DNA of 64,000 nucleotides from Anaerotignum propionicum DSM 1682 (GTDB taxonomy: Bacteria > Bacillota > Clostridia > Lachnospirales > Anaerotignaceae): NCBI RefSeq assembly GCF_001561955.1, contig NZ_CP014223.1, positions 2,604,001 through 2,668,000 of the forward strand, in the 5' to 3' direction. The notes under the pieces are model-generated. The model did not search any database and was not told the DNA's origin. It saw nothing but the letters and a program-made list of their open reading frames with translations. Position 1 is the stretch's first letter. Each line of letters starts with the position of its first letter. Shown here piece after piece: positions 26,774 to 35,216 of the stretch. Made by a program: the position numbers and the translations under genes.

Positions 26774-27393
26774 TGCCGCAACACCCCTATTGTCATAATA
26801 ATAAGAAAACTTCCGCAAAAGGATAACAACCAAAAAGGCAAAATCCGATTGCCCGCTAAATTTTTCAAAATCAAATAAATCAAATTAGCCCAAAAATAAA
26901 CAATCCCCAGCACAACAATTACCGAGGTTACAAAATAGCTTCCCATGTTCAGCCAAATCATAATTCCGAATAATAAGGTCATTCCCATTACCAAAAGCTG
27001 TTCTCCAAAAGATTGAAAAATGGGCTTATTGTTTTCTGCTCCCACCATAAAGTTTGCGCCCAAAAGAAAAAACCCTGAAAGTGATGCCCCTGCCAATGCC
27101 CCGGTAACCACCCTTAGCAGCTGAGTACTTTCCCAAAAGCCTAAATAGCTGAAAAAACCATCAACAGAAATAGGAATAAAGGCTAAGGCTCCCAGAAGCA
27201 TTCCCTTGGTTGAGTAGGGTCTGTTCCCATGAAGCCTCCTAAAAATTACAAAAAATACCATAGAAAAGAACATTCCCGAATAAATCCCTGTGCATCGAGC
27301 GCAGACAGGCAGTTGCTGTCCCTGAAGAATAAAACTGCGCTCTGCCATCTGATGACAGACGGCAGAGCCAATCATTTTAAATATTGTATTCAT
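26770..27393 (-). CDS. DUF2085 membrane protein
   Basis: A 207-residue membrane protein with about five to six helices. Near the N terminus it has CHQMAERSFILQGQQLPVCARCTGIYSGMF, the family signature (CHQ and CARCTGIY), suggesting a metal- or disulfide-bearing loop. Function unknown. The start is uncertain: the ATG at 27393 lies just after the stop of the upstream gene, without a good ribosome site, so coupling is likely. Confidence 0.8.
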   Translation of the reverse strand: MNTIFKMIGSAVCHQMAERSFILQGQQLPVCARCTGIYSGMFFSMVFFVIFRRLHGNRPYSTKGMLLGALAFIPISVDGFFSYLGFWESTQLLRVVTGALAGASLSGFFLLGANFMVGAENNKPIFQSFGEQLLVMGMTLLFGIMIWLNMGSYFVTSVIVVLGIVYFWANLIYLILKNLAGNRILPFWLLSFCGSFLIIMTIGVLRQ

Positions 27394-27398
27394 AGCAA

Positions 27399-27878
27399 TT
27401 AATAATAAGGAAAGTAATACATCATACTTCCAAAAACCCCAAACACCCCCTGTACCAGGCAGCACAATAACCAAAATGCCAACATAACACTACTTATGAT
27501 AATTAAGGCTTTACCAAATCTACTGTAATCCTCAATAGGGCTTTTTAATAAAATCACGCCCGCAATTAAGCCTGCAATTTGACCAATGCCGCCTACAAAA
27601 AGAATTAAAAGTATAGTAATTACTTTTAAAACTGTGGGAATGACCTGCTCTTGAACAGGCTTAGGTTCCTTTGATTGATAACTTTCCCAGCTTCTGGCTT
27701 CACTTTCCCCCTGAAATTTCTGAGAAGTACCGTCTTTATCTTCAACGGTAAATTCATTGATTGCCTCCGCCTCTTCCACATCAGCTTTGGCAGTATTTTT
27801 GCTTTCATTAAGCGTACAAACAGGACACCCGAGACTTTCGTCAAAAATCTCTCTCCCGCATTTTGGGCAAAAACTCAT
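27399..27878 (-). CDS. Zinc-ribbon membrane protein of unknown function
   Basis: A 159-residue protein. It begins with a zinc ribbon, CPKCGREIFDESLGCPVC, continues with a charged linker (about 25-85) and ends with two hydrophobic segments (about 85-110 and 120-150) that form membrane helices. This architecture is common in Clostridia. An AAGGAGCG site precedes the ATG. It lies 22 bases after proB. No function can be given. Confidence 0.75.
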   Translation of the reverse strand: MSFCPKCGREIFDESLGCPVCTLNESKNTAKADVEEAEAINEFTVEDKDGTSQKFQGESEARSWESYQSKEPKPVQEQVIPTVLKVITILLILFVGGIGQIAGLIAGVILLKSPIEDYSRFGKALIIISSVMLAFWLLCCLVQGVFGVFGSMMYYFPYY

Positions 27879-27900
27879 ATAAATCGCTCCTTATAAAAAT

Positions 27901-28695
27901 CTATTTTCTCCTACTGTTAAAAAATGTACCTACATCTTCGCCGGCTATCACTCGATGAATAACGGTGGGGTCTTCACCTAGCACAATGGCCATTTTCACC
28001 CCGGCATCCTGACAAATCTCCGCCGCCTGTAATTTGGTAAGCATTCCGCCAACACTAAAGGCTGAGCCTTTGTCCCCTGCCATTTTTCTGACCTCATCCG
28101 TAACCCAATCCACACAAGAAATGCGCTTTGCATTGGGATTTGATTTTGGATCACTGTCATATAAGGCATCAATATCTGTCATTAATATCAAGATATCCGC
28201 ACAAATGATTTCTGCTACAATAGCGGAAAGCCTATCGTTATCGGAAATCCCAATTTCCTCTGTAGAGATACTGTCATTGGCATTGACAATGGGAATGACT
28301 CCAAGCTCCATCAATGTTTCCATTGTATTCTTTGTATTCTGATATCGTTCCTCACTACCTACCTCTTCCTTGGTTAGCAGAACTTGTGCAACCGTTTGGT
28401 TATACCGATCAAAAAAATTATGATATATCTGCATTATCATGGCCTGCCCAACAGCTGCAGCAGCCTGTTTTTGGCGCATGACTGTAGGTCTTTCCTTCAT
28501 ACCCATTCGTACCGATCCAACACCAATGGCACCGCTTGTAACCAGTACAACATCCTTGCCACTGTTTTTAAGGTCTGTTAAAACCCAAGCCAGCTCTTCT
28601 ATGCGTTTCAGGTTCAAAAGACCGTTTGGGTATGTAATGGTAGATGTTCCAACCTTAACAACAACTCGATTGCAATCCTTCAATAATTCCCTCAC
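27901..28695 (-). CDS. proB: Glutamate 5-kinase (no PUA domain)
   Basis: A 264-residue kinase catalysing the first step of proline synthesis. It contains VVVKVGTSTIT, the LVTSGAIGVGSVRMG glutamate-binding segment, PIVNANDSISTEEIGISDNDRLSAIVA and the GGMLTKLQAAEICQDAGVKMAIVLG motif. The length fits the short form without a C-terminal PUA domain. GTG at 28695 is chosen because GGAGAGG lies six bases upstream; a TTG five codons earlier lies within that region. It heads the proB-...-proA cluster, probably feedback-inhibited by proline as in the family. Confidence 0.95.
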   Translation of the reverse strand: MRELLKDCNRVVVKVGTSTITYPNGLLNLKRIEELAWVLTDLKNSGKDVVLVTSGAIGVGSVRMGMKERPTVMRQKQAAAAVGQAMIMQIYHNFFDRYNQTVAQVLLTKEEVGSEERYQNTKNTMETLMELGVIPIVNANDSISTEEIGISDNDRLSAIVAEIICADILILMTDIDALYDSDPKSNPNAKRISCVDWVTDEVRKMAGDKGSAFSVGGMLTKLQAAEICQDAGVKMAIVLGEDPTVIHRVIAGEDVGTFFNSRRK

Positions 28696-28710
28696 ATTAA
28701 TCCTCTCCAA

Positions 28711-29376
28711 TTCCTATGTATAGACAAAGTATACTATATTTTTTCCTTGTTAAAAAGGGATTTCGTGAATACAAAGAAAATATTAAAGGTTTCTTTAAAG
28801 TTAAAGCGTATTTCTTACCCTTCGTTTCCAATCTACCTTCTAGTAATTCTATACCGAAACTTATATTATATAATCTACTCACATCGAAGAAGGTTTTTTA
28901 AAAAAATATTATTTCACTTCAAAATCACTTTCATCCATTTCCTTGATAACTTTATAACACCTTTGTTATTTTTCTATCCCTTTCAGCGGCAAAGCTGTAT
29001 TGTAGCAATTTTTATCTCAATTCTTAATATCTTCCTATTGATTTGATTTTTATATTACCACAAATATAAAATGATGAAACAGGGGATATTGTAAACTCTT
29101 TCAAATACCCTAAATTAAATCATATCAAATTAATATGAATATTTAATATGGATATGTATCTCATTGCATATTTGCTTGCTTACATTAGAGAATTTTAGAG
29201 TCACACCAAAGAAAATCATGATATATTGGACCCCAGTCTCTAAAAAACCATTTAATATGCATTGCCTTTATGTTCTAAGAAGCAATATGCCAATCAGCAT
29301 TTAAATTAAAATGAAATGTACAATATGTTTTCCTCTCCCCTCAAAACTGTGTATTTAATTTAAGATAGGAAAGCAA
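28711..29376. other. AT-rich gap before proB with no recognised gene
   Basis: About 665 bases, strongly AT-rich, containing only chance-like frames rich in Lys, Phe and Ile. A TATACT at 28728-28733 (minus) may be the proB -10 box, but the -35 is weak. I find no riboswitch or T-box signature. Confidence 0.5.
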
Positions 29377-29412
29377 TAAAAAAGACCAACGGATGAGTAT
29401 TATCCATTGGTC
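29377..29412 (-). terminator. Terminator of glnS
   Basis: An 11-base stem with one G-T pair (GACCAATGGAT with ATCCGTTGGTC) followed on the minus strand by TTTTTTATT, 8 bases after the glnS stop. Confidence 0.88.
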
Positions 29413-29419
29413 ATATTCA

Positions 29420-31096
29420 TTAAGATAATTTAAAAGAACTTTTTAGCGATACAATTCGGTTAAATACTAATTTTTCCTCTGTGGTATCCTTTGTGTCAAC
29501 AATGTAGTATCCGTTACGCATAAACTGGAAGCGATCCCCTTTTGCAGCCTCTTTTACAGCGGGCTCAATAAAGCATTCCTTTACCTCTAAAGAATTGGGG
29601 TTCATAATCATTTCACCGTTAGAATCTTCAGGATTATCCAGCATCATATAGTCATATAATCTTGCTGTAGCCTGAACATTTTCCGTTGCACTCACCCAAT
29701 GAAGGGTTCCCTTTACTTTTCTTCCCTCAAAGCCACTGCCACTTCTTGTTTCAGGATCATAGGTGCAATGTACTTCTACAACGTGTCCATTCTCATCCTT
29801 CACAAAATCAGTACAAGTCACAAAATATGCACCTTTTAAGCGTACTTCCTTGCCCGGAGCCAAACGGAAGAACTTTTTCACAGGCTCCTCCATGAAATCT
29901 TCTCTTTCGATATATAGCTCTCTGGTAAAAGGTACTCTTCTTGTGCCAAGCTCAGGAGTTTCTGGGTTGTTTTCCAACTCCATCATTTCCACTTGGCCTT
30001 CAGGATAATTTGTAATGACAAGCTTCAATGGATCCAAAACCGCCATAACAACCTTTGCCTTCGCCTTCAGATCGTCACGAATACAGTAATCCAATAAACC
30101 GCTGTCAACCATACTGTTTGCCTTGGATACACCAATACGCTCACAAAAATCCCGAATGGATTCGGGGGTATATCCTCTGCGGCGCAAGCCACTGATGGTA
30201 GGCATACGTGGGTCATCCCAACCGTCAACCAAGCCATCCTCAACCAAAGCACGGAGCTTTCTTTTGCTCATCACTGTATTTGTCATCCCCAAACGGGCAA
30301 ACTCAATCTGTCTGGGAGGGTTCACCAAATACCCTGCTTCTCTCACCACCCAATCATATAGAGGGCGATGATCTTCAAACTCCATGGTGCAAATGGAATG
30401 GGTAATTCCTTCAATGGCATCCTCTAAAGGATGGGCAAAATCATACATAGGATAAATGCACCATGCATCCCCTGTTGTATGATGGGTTGCGTGGGCGATT
30501 CTATAAATAACAGGGTCTCTCATGTTAATGTTGGGAGAAGCCATGTCAATTTTGGCTCTGAGTGTACGGGAACCATCAGGGAATTCGCCGTTTTTCATGC
30601 GTTCAAATAAATCCAAATTTTCTTCCACACTTCTATTGCGATAAGGGCTTTCCTTCCCCGGTGTGCTTAATGTTCCACGGTATTGGCGCATTTCCTCCGC
30701 AGGCAAATCACAAACAAAAGCCTTGCCGTCTCGAATCAGCTTTAAAGCAACCTGATAGTACTGCTCAAAATAGCTGGACGCATAATATAATCTGTCTTCC
30801 CAATCAAATCCCAGCCACTTTACATCCTCACGGATAGAATCAACATATTCTACATCTTCCTTTGCAGGGTTTGTATCGTCAAAGCGCAAATTGCACTTTC
30901 CTCCGTAAAGATTTGCCAAACCAAAGTTCAGGCAGATGGATTTTGCGTGTCCAATATGCAAATAGCCATTAGGTTCAGGTGGGAATCTGGTATGAATTTT
31001 ATTTAATTCCCCCTTCAAGTCCTCCTGGATATAACTATGTATAAAGTTTCCAGTCGCACCTAATCCGCCATTCTCCATAATCTTTTCTTCTGCCAT
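29420..31096 (-). CDS. glnS: Glutaminyl-tRNA synthetase
   Basis: A 558-residue class I synthetase. The HIGH motif is [14 protein letters not shown] near residue 42, the KMSKS-like motif is VMSKRK, with [19 protein letters not shown] and the anticodon-binding beta-barrels in the C-terminal third. GlnRS charges tRNA-Gln directly. Many Firmicutes lack it and use the amidotransferase route, so its presence marks the Clostridial/Lachnospiraceae lineages that gained it. GGGAGG precedes the ATG. Confidence 0.96.
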   Translation of the reverse strand: MAEEKIMENGGLGATGNFIHSYIQEDLKGELNKIHTRFPPEPNGYLHIGHAKSICLNFGLANLYGGKCNLRFDDTNPAKEDVEYVDSIREDVKWLGFDWEDRLYYASSYFEQYYQVALKLIRDGKAFVCDLPAEEMRQYRGTLSTPGKESPYRNRSVEENLDLFERMKNGEFPDGSRTLRAKIDMASPNINMRDPVIYRIAHATHHTTGDAWCIYPMYDFAHPLEDAIEGITHSICTMEFEDHRPLYDWVVREAGYLVNPPRQIEFARLGMTNTVMSKRKLRALVEDGLVDGWDDPRMPTISGLRRRGYTPESIRDFCERIGVSKANSMVDSGLLDYCIRDDLKAKAKVVMAVLDPLKLVITNYPEGQVEMMELENNPETPELGTRRVPFTRELYIEREDFMEEPVKKFFRLAPGKEVRLKGAYFVTCTDFVKDENGHVVEVHCTYDPETRSGSGFEGRKVKGTLHWVSATENVQATARLYDYMMLDNPEDSNGEMIMNPNSLEVKECFIEPAVKEAAKGDRFQFMRNGYYIVDTKDTTEEKLVFNRIVSLKSSFKLS

Positions 31097-31133
31097 ATTG
31101 CTATCCTCCCAAAATTGTGGTTGTCCTACTAAA

Positions 31134-31161
31134 ATAATACTACATAAAGTAAACGTTTCAA
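31134..31161 (-). promoter_or_regulatory. Promoter of glnS
   Basis: TTGAAA (31156-31161), 16 bases and TATTAT (31134-31139) on the minus strand, about 40 bases before the start codon. Confidence 0.65.
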
Positions 31162-31664
31162 ATCAACATTTCAATAAAGGATTCCCATTTTTTCGCATTT
31201 CAAACATCATTGTGCCAATGGATACCCTTATAAAATTTAAGCAAAAAAGCACTGTTTCATGCTGGCATACAACTTGATTAGGGATTTTTCCAAGTTATGA
31301 ATCCGTCCAAATAAAAACTTCCCTCAAGAAGTATACACAAAATAACTCAACAGTTTCTTATTACCAATGGACCAAACAGGTCATTTCCCCATTTTAAGCT
31401 AAAATGATTCATCCCCATGTCATAATTATAATATTATAATATAGCCTGTCTTTAAACGCAATTCATTTCCAAATAAAATTTGCCTGACTGCCTGCCGGCA
31501 TCATTTTATTTGTTTTTTCTAACTTTTCATAGTAGAATAAAACAAACATTAGGAATACGAAAATTTTAATGAGACTATTTATCTAACCATATAAACATAA
31601 ACTTTTTCACTTTTTGAAAATTGTATTTTAAATCCTTTTCAAAAATATTTCGGGAGGAACAATC
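31162..31664. other. Divergent gap between glnS and DUF5721 gene
   Basis: About 500 bases of AT-rich sequence. On the plus strand TTGTTT (31510-31515), 17 bases and TAGAAT (31533-31538) form a weak promoter for the DUF5721 gene. I see no gene in it. Confidence 0.45.
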
Positions 31665-32120
31665 ATGTTAGCATTTACCGTTTTTGATACTAAAAAATTG
31701 ATGGCATATTTATTAAAAGGGGATGTTTTTGACCACTTCACCTTCCGCCAAGGGGAGATTTACTCCTTTGCGTCCTTCACCATAAATGGCAAAAAAGAGG
31801 AAAGCTTCCTGACGGAAGATGACACCGAGCCATTTTGTCTTTGGGCGGACATCAAACCCTTTGTTTTTGAAACGGTAAAAGGAAAACGTCTTCCGAAAAG
31901 CATGAAATTGGTTTTTTCTCTTCCAAAGGAGAAAATTGAAAGATACCCCAATGCAAAAGCAGTTTTTTTAAATCTTCTGTTTCGAGAAGGCACCCTCTTG
32001 TGCACCACCTCCATTACCGAGGAGACCTTCTCCTTAGAGCAAAAAGCAACCAAGCAATGGGATGAAGATATTATAAGCTTTTTCAAAAAGCATGAAATAC
32101 CAATACAAATTGAAACATAA
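31665..32120 (+). CDS. DUF5721 family protein
   Basis: A 151-residue soluble protein with the family pattern FTVFDTKKLMAYLLKGDVFDHFTFRQGEIYSFASFTINGKKE near the start and the LPKSMKLVFSLPKEK and CTTSITEETFSLEQKATKQWDEDIISFFKK segments. DUF5721 is common in Lachnospiraceae and has no known role. GGGAGGAACA precedes the ATG. A CIRCE/hairpin lies directly behind the stop codon. Confidence 0.8.
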   Translation: MLAFTVFDTKKLMAYLLKGDVFDHFTFRQGEIYSFASFTINGKKEESFLTEDDTEPFCLWADIKPFVFETVKGKRLPKSMKLVFSLPKEKIERYPNAKAVFLNLLFREGTLLCTTSITEETFSLEQKATKQWDEDIISFFKKHEIPIQIET

Positions 32121-32124
32121 ATTG

Positions 32125-32151
32125 TTAGCACTCATTTAATCCGAGTGCTAA
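32125..32151 (+). promoter_or_regulatory. CIRCE operator (HrcA binding site) upstream of htpG
   Basis: A perfect TTAGCACTC-N9-GAGTGCTAA, the consensus site of the heat-shock repressor HrcA, whose gene is at 54186-55244. It lies 8 bases upstream of the htpG -35 and is followed on the plus strand by TTTTTT, so the same hairpin could end the DUF5721 transcript. Confidence 0.93.
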
Positions 32152-32158
32152 TTTTTTA

Positions 32159-32187
32159 TTGACTTTTTCTGCTCAATTGGCTAAAAT
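32159..32187 (+). promoter_or_regulatory. Promoter of htpG
   Basis: TTGACT (32159-32164), 17 bases, TAAAAT (32182-32187), just downstream of the CIRCE palindrome. Confidence 0.72.
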
Positions 32188-32240
32188 TACAATGTGTGAT
32201 ACATGCTACAAACAATCTTTGTTTTAGGAGGTTATGCGAA

Positions 32241-34259
32241 ATGAACGAAAAAGGAAATCTGTCTATTAACAGTGAGAATTTCCTGCCCATTATTAAGAAG
32301 TGGCTCTATACTGACAAAGATATTTTTGTCAGAGAATTGGTATCCAACGCCTGCGATGCCGTTACAAAACTGCAAAAACTTGCACGCATGGGGGAAGCAG
32401 AAATCCCTGAGGACGAAAAATTTGAAATTCATGTTGTTTTAAATCAAGACCTTCATATCCTGCAAATCATTGACAATGGAATTGGTATGACTGCAAATGA
32501 AATCAAAAAATACATTAACCAAATCGCTTTTTCCGGAGCTACAGATTTTCTTGCGAAATTCCAAGAAAAGGCTGAGCAAGAAAATGAAATCATCGGCCAT
32601 TTTGGATTGGGTTTTTATTCCGCCTTTATGGTTGCAGATAAAGTAGAGATTGATACCCTTTCCTATCAAGCGGAAGCTCAAGGGGCAAAATGGCTTTGCG
32701 AAGGTGGTATTGATTATGAAATGGACGCTGGCAACAGAGAAACAAGAGGTACCACCATTACCCTCTATTTAGGTGAGGATGGCAAAGAATTTTTAGAAGA
32801 ATCCACCCTTTATGCTGCCCTTCGCAAATATTGCTCCTTTATGCCGGTACCTATTTTTGTTGATATTGTAAAAGAATCAACAGAAGCAGAAAAGGAAGCT
32901 GAACAAAAAGAATCTAATACTATCCATATCTCTCCTGAAGAGGCAGAAAACCTCACCAAAGAAGATGCTTTAGAAAAGCTGGAAGCAAAAAAAGCTGAGG
33001 ATAATGAAGATCCTAAGCCTTTGAACGATACCACCCCTTTATGGCAAAAACAGCCTAAGGACTGTACGGATGAGGAATATAAGGCTTTTTACCACCAGGT
33101 ATTTTTTGATATGAATGACCCTTTGTTTTGGATTCATTTGAATATGGACTATCCCTTCCGCCTAAAAGGAATTTTATATTTCCCTAAGCTTGTAGAGCAT
33201 ATGGACGTGATGGATGGAGAAATTAAACTCTATGCCAACCAAGTATATATTGCGGATAATATCAAAGAGGTTGTGCCAGAATTTCTCCTCCTATTAAAAG
33301 GCGTTTTGGATTGCCCCGATATGCCCCTAAACGTATCCCGTAGTGCTTTGCAAAATGATGGTTATGTTGAAAAAATGAGCACCTATATTACAAAAAAGGT
33401 TGCAGATAAGCTGACTCAGCTTTTCAAAAATGAACGTTCCGTTTACGAAAGCTTCTGGAATGATATTGGTGTTTTCATTAAATATGGCTGTATGAGAGAA
33501 GAGAAATTTTATGACAAAGTGAAGGATGCGTTATTGTTCAAAACCACTGACGGCGTATACGAAACTCTTCCCGAATATTTAGAAAAAAATAAAGAAAAGC
33601 ATGAAAATAAGCTGTTCTTTGTTTCTGACGAAAATTTACAGGCACAGTATATTCGTCTGTTTAAGGAGCAAGGTCTGGAAGCGGCTATTCTCTCTACCCC
33701 TGTTGACAAACCCTTTGTATCTTTCTTGGAGTACAAAAACACTGGAGTCTCTATTCAGCGTATTGATGCAGACATTTCTGAAACCTTACAGAAAAAAGAG
33801 GATACGGAAATCTCTGAGGCTAAAAAACAAGCTGAAGAACATACAAACACACGAATGGAAGCTTTCTTCCGTGGGCTTTTGCAAAACGATTCCCTGAAAG
33901 TAAGTGTGGAAGATTTGAAAGCCGAAAGTATTTCCGCCATGCTTCTTTTAAGCGAAAAATCCCGTCGTATGCTGGAGATGATGGAGGCATATGGGAATGC
34001 CACTGAATTAAAAGCAATGTTTGCAGATGTGAAGCCGGAGGAAACCTTAGTGCTCAATCGCTCCAATGGCCTTGTAAAAAATCTGTTGGATATGAGTGAA
34101 AAAGAGGAAAAGAAAGAGGACGTTGAAATGCTCTCCCGCCATGTTTACGACTTGGCATTGATGAGCCATCGCCCCTTGACATCCGAAGAAATGACCAGCT
34201 TCATTGATCGTAGTAATATTTTGTTAGAAAAACTTTCTTCCCTTGAAGCAGGAAGGTAA
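32241..34259 (+). CDS. htpG: Molecular chaperone HtpG (Hsp90) with acidic linker
   Basis: A 672-residue Hsp90. The ATPase domain shows ELVSNACDA, DNGIGMTANEI and GHFGLGFYSAFMV; the middle domain has NVSRSALQND with the catalytic Arg. Between the N and middle domains is a charged linker of about 50 residues, rich in Glu, Lys and Asp (around residues 210-262), much longer than in E. coli HtpG. The C-terminal dimerisation region has no MEEVD tail. The ATG at 32241 follows AGGAGG; a longer frame from 32196 lacks a ribosome site. It is transcribed under CIRCE, so it should be induced by heat. Confidence 0.96.
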   Translation: MNEKGNLSINSENFLPIIKKWLYTDKDIFVRELVSNACDAVTKLQKLARMGEAEIPEDEKFEIHVVLNQDLHILQIIDNGIGMTANEIKKYINQIAFSGATDFLAKFQEKAEQENEIIGHFGLGFYSAFMVADKVEIDTLSYQAEAQGAKWLCEGGIDYEMDAGNRETRGTTITLYLGEDGKEFLEESTLYAALRKYCSFMPVPIFVDIVKESTEAEKEAEQKESNTIHISPEEAENLTKEDALEKLEAKKAEDNEDPKPLNDTTPLWQKQPKDCTDEEYKAFYHQVFFDMNDPLFWIHLNMDYPFRLKGILYFPKLVEHMDVMDGEIKLYANQVYIADNIKEVVPEFLLLLKGVLDCPDMPLNVSRSALQNDGYVEKMSTYITKKVADKLTQLFKNERSVYESFWNDIGVFIKYGCMREEKFYDKVKDALLFKTTDGVYETLPEYLEKNKEKHENKLFFVSDENLQAQYIRLFKEQGLEAAILSTPVDKPFVSFLEYKNTGVSIQRIDADISETLQKKEDTEISEAKKQAEEHTNTRMEAFFRGLLQNDSLKVSVEDLKAESISAMLLLSEKSRRMLEMMEAYGNATELKAMFADVKPEETLVLNRSNGLVKNLLDMSEKEEKKEDVEMLSRHVYDLALMSHRPLTSEEMTSFIDRSNILLEKLSSLEAGR

Positions 34260-34280
34260 CTTAAATTAGAAAATAAAATA

Positions 34281-34378
34281 AACTCCCTAAAACAAACCGA
34301 TACACTTCATTAACGGAGGAAATTGCCTCCCAACTAATGACTTGTATGTGATAGTTCTGTTTTTAGGGAGTTTTTTTT
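34281..34378 (+). terminator. Long nested-hairpin terminator after htpG
   Basis: The outer stem AACTCCCTAAAA pairs with TTTTAGGGAGTT and ends in TTTTTTTT. Inside are ATACA/TGTAT, TCATTA/TAATGA and GGAGG/CCTCC arms, separated by small symmetric loops. The structure is about 95 bases, far longer than a usual terminator. Confidence 0.85.
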
Positions 34379-34608
34379 GGAGATTTTGTAGTAACAAATC
34401 GATTCAAGCAAATTAAATATTATTACTATTTTTTTATTCATTTATCAAAATATCTAATCGTTTTTTTTAAGATACAAAATCGTTATGAATATTGCATATT
34501 TTTTATCAATCTACCGTTAATTTTTTTGTAAAAAAATGGCATTCTATTTTTCTTTTCTCCTCTCCCGACTCTTAAGATGCTGAATTAAATCGAAAAGCCA
34601 CTTCCAAG
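34379..34608. other. AT-rich gap, no recognised feature
   Basis: T-rich sequence with long poly-T and poly-A runs. I see no gene or structured RNA. Confidence 0.5.
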
Positions 34609-34638
34609 TTGTAATACCACTTGCCGTAGGAGTATACT
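34609..34638 (+). promoter_or_regulatory. Promoter of the unknown gene-cstA pair
   Basis: TTGTAA (34609-34614), 18 bases, TATACT (34633-34638), 36 bases before the start codon of the gene at 34674. Confidence 0.65.
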
Positions 34639-34673
34639 AATATAAAACAATACAATGCATTCCGAGGTGACCT

Positions 34674-35174
34674 ATGACAAAAGAACTTTTCTTACAAAAG
34701 CTTATGCCGTCCTATGAGGCTTTTTTCGATATCCAATATGATGTTGCCCTTGGTTCCAGCCAATTTCCTGCTGTTGCGCAGTTCCACTCACGCTCAGAAA
34801 AATATGTTTTGGTGCGCGCAGCAAAGCTTTGGGCAACGGAAATGAACGAATATGCATACTTCGCCTTTGCCGATGTTCCGAATACGGAAGGGTTTATTTC
34901 CTTAAAAAAAGAGGTCTTACAACTTGGCCTAGCACAGATTAAGCCCCATAGTGAGCATATGTATTCCTACGTTACCTTAATTTTAATTTCAGATTTGCTC
35001 CCAGATGAAATCATTCAGCAAATAAAAAAAACCAACTACCATAAAACCTATCTGTTTTCCTTACATGGATGGATGTACCTTAGAATCGCTGCGGTAGACC
35101 TCAGCAACGGAAAGGTCTATTCTAATCACAGGGGAAAAGAGCTCCTGCCGTTGCTGCAAAATATTTTATCTTAA
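34674..35174 (+). CDS. Unknown 166-residue protein upstream of cstA
   Basis: I do not recognise the family. It is a soluble protein of mixed alpha/beta type with no signal peptide or membrane span, containing FHSRSEKYVLVRAAKLWATEMNEYAYFAFADVP and LHGWMYLRIAAVDLSNGKVYSNHRGKEL. GAGGTGACCT precedes the ATG. It lies 42 bases before cstA in the same direction and behind one promoter, so a role connected with CstA (folding, control or use of the transported pyruvate or peptide) is possible but only inferred. Confidence 0.7.
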   Translation: MTKELFLQKLMPSYEAFFDIQYDVALGSSQFPAVAQFHSRSEKYVLVRAAKLWATEMNEYAYFAFADVPNTEGFISLKKEVLQLGLAQIKPHSEHMYSYVTLILISDLLPDEIIQQIKKTNYHKTYLFSLHGWMYLRIAAVDLSNGKVYSNHRGKELLPLLQNILS

Positions 35175-35216
35175 TCATCTATATTTTAATGCATTTCCTT
35201 GGAAAGGAGGATATTT

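Noticed and set aside
26036-26878. A 280-codon plus-strand frame opposite proA, MTHFS and the DUF2085 gene
   Set aside because: The minus-strand genes are recognised over their full length; the plus frame has skewed composition and no start signal.
28711-29050. Plus-strand frames of 60-99 codons before glnS
   Set aside because: Lys/Phe/Ile-rich composition expected from AT-rich DNA, no ribosome sites, no recognisable domain.
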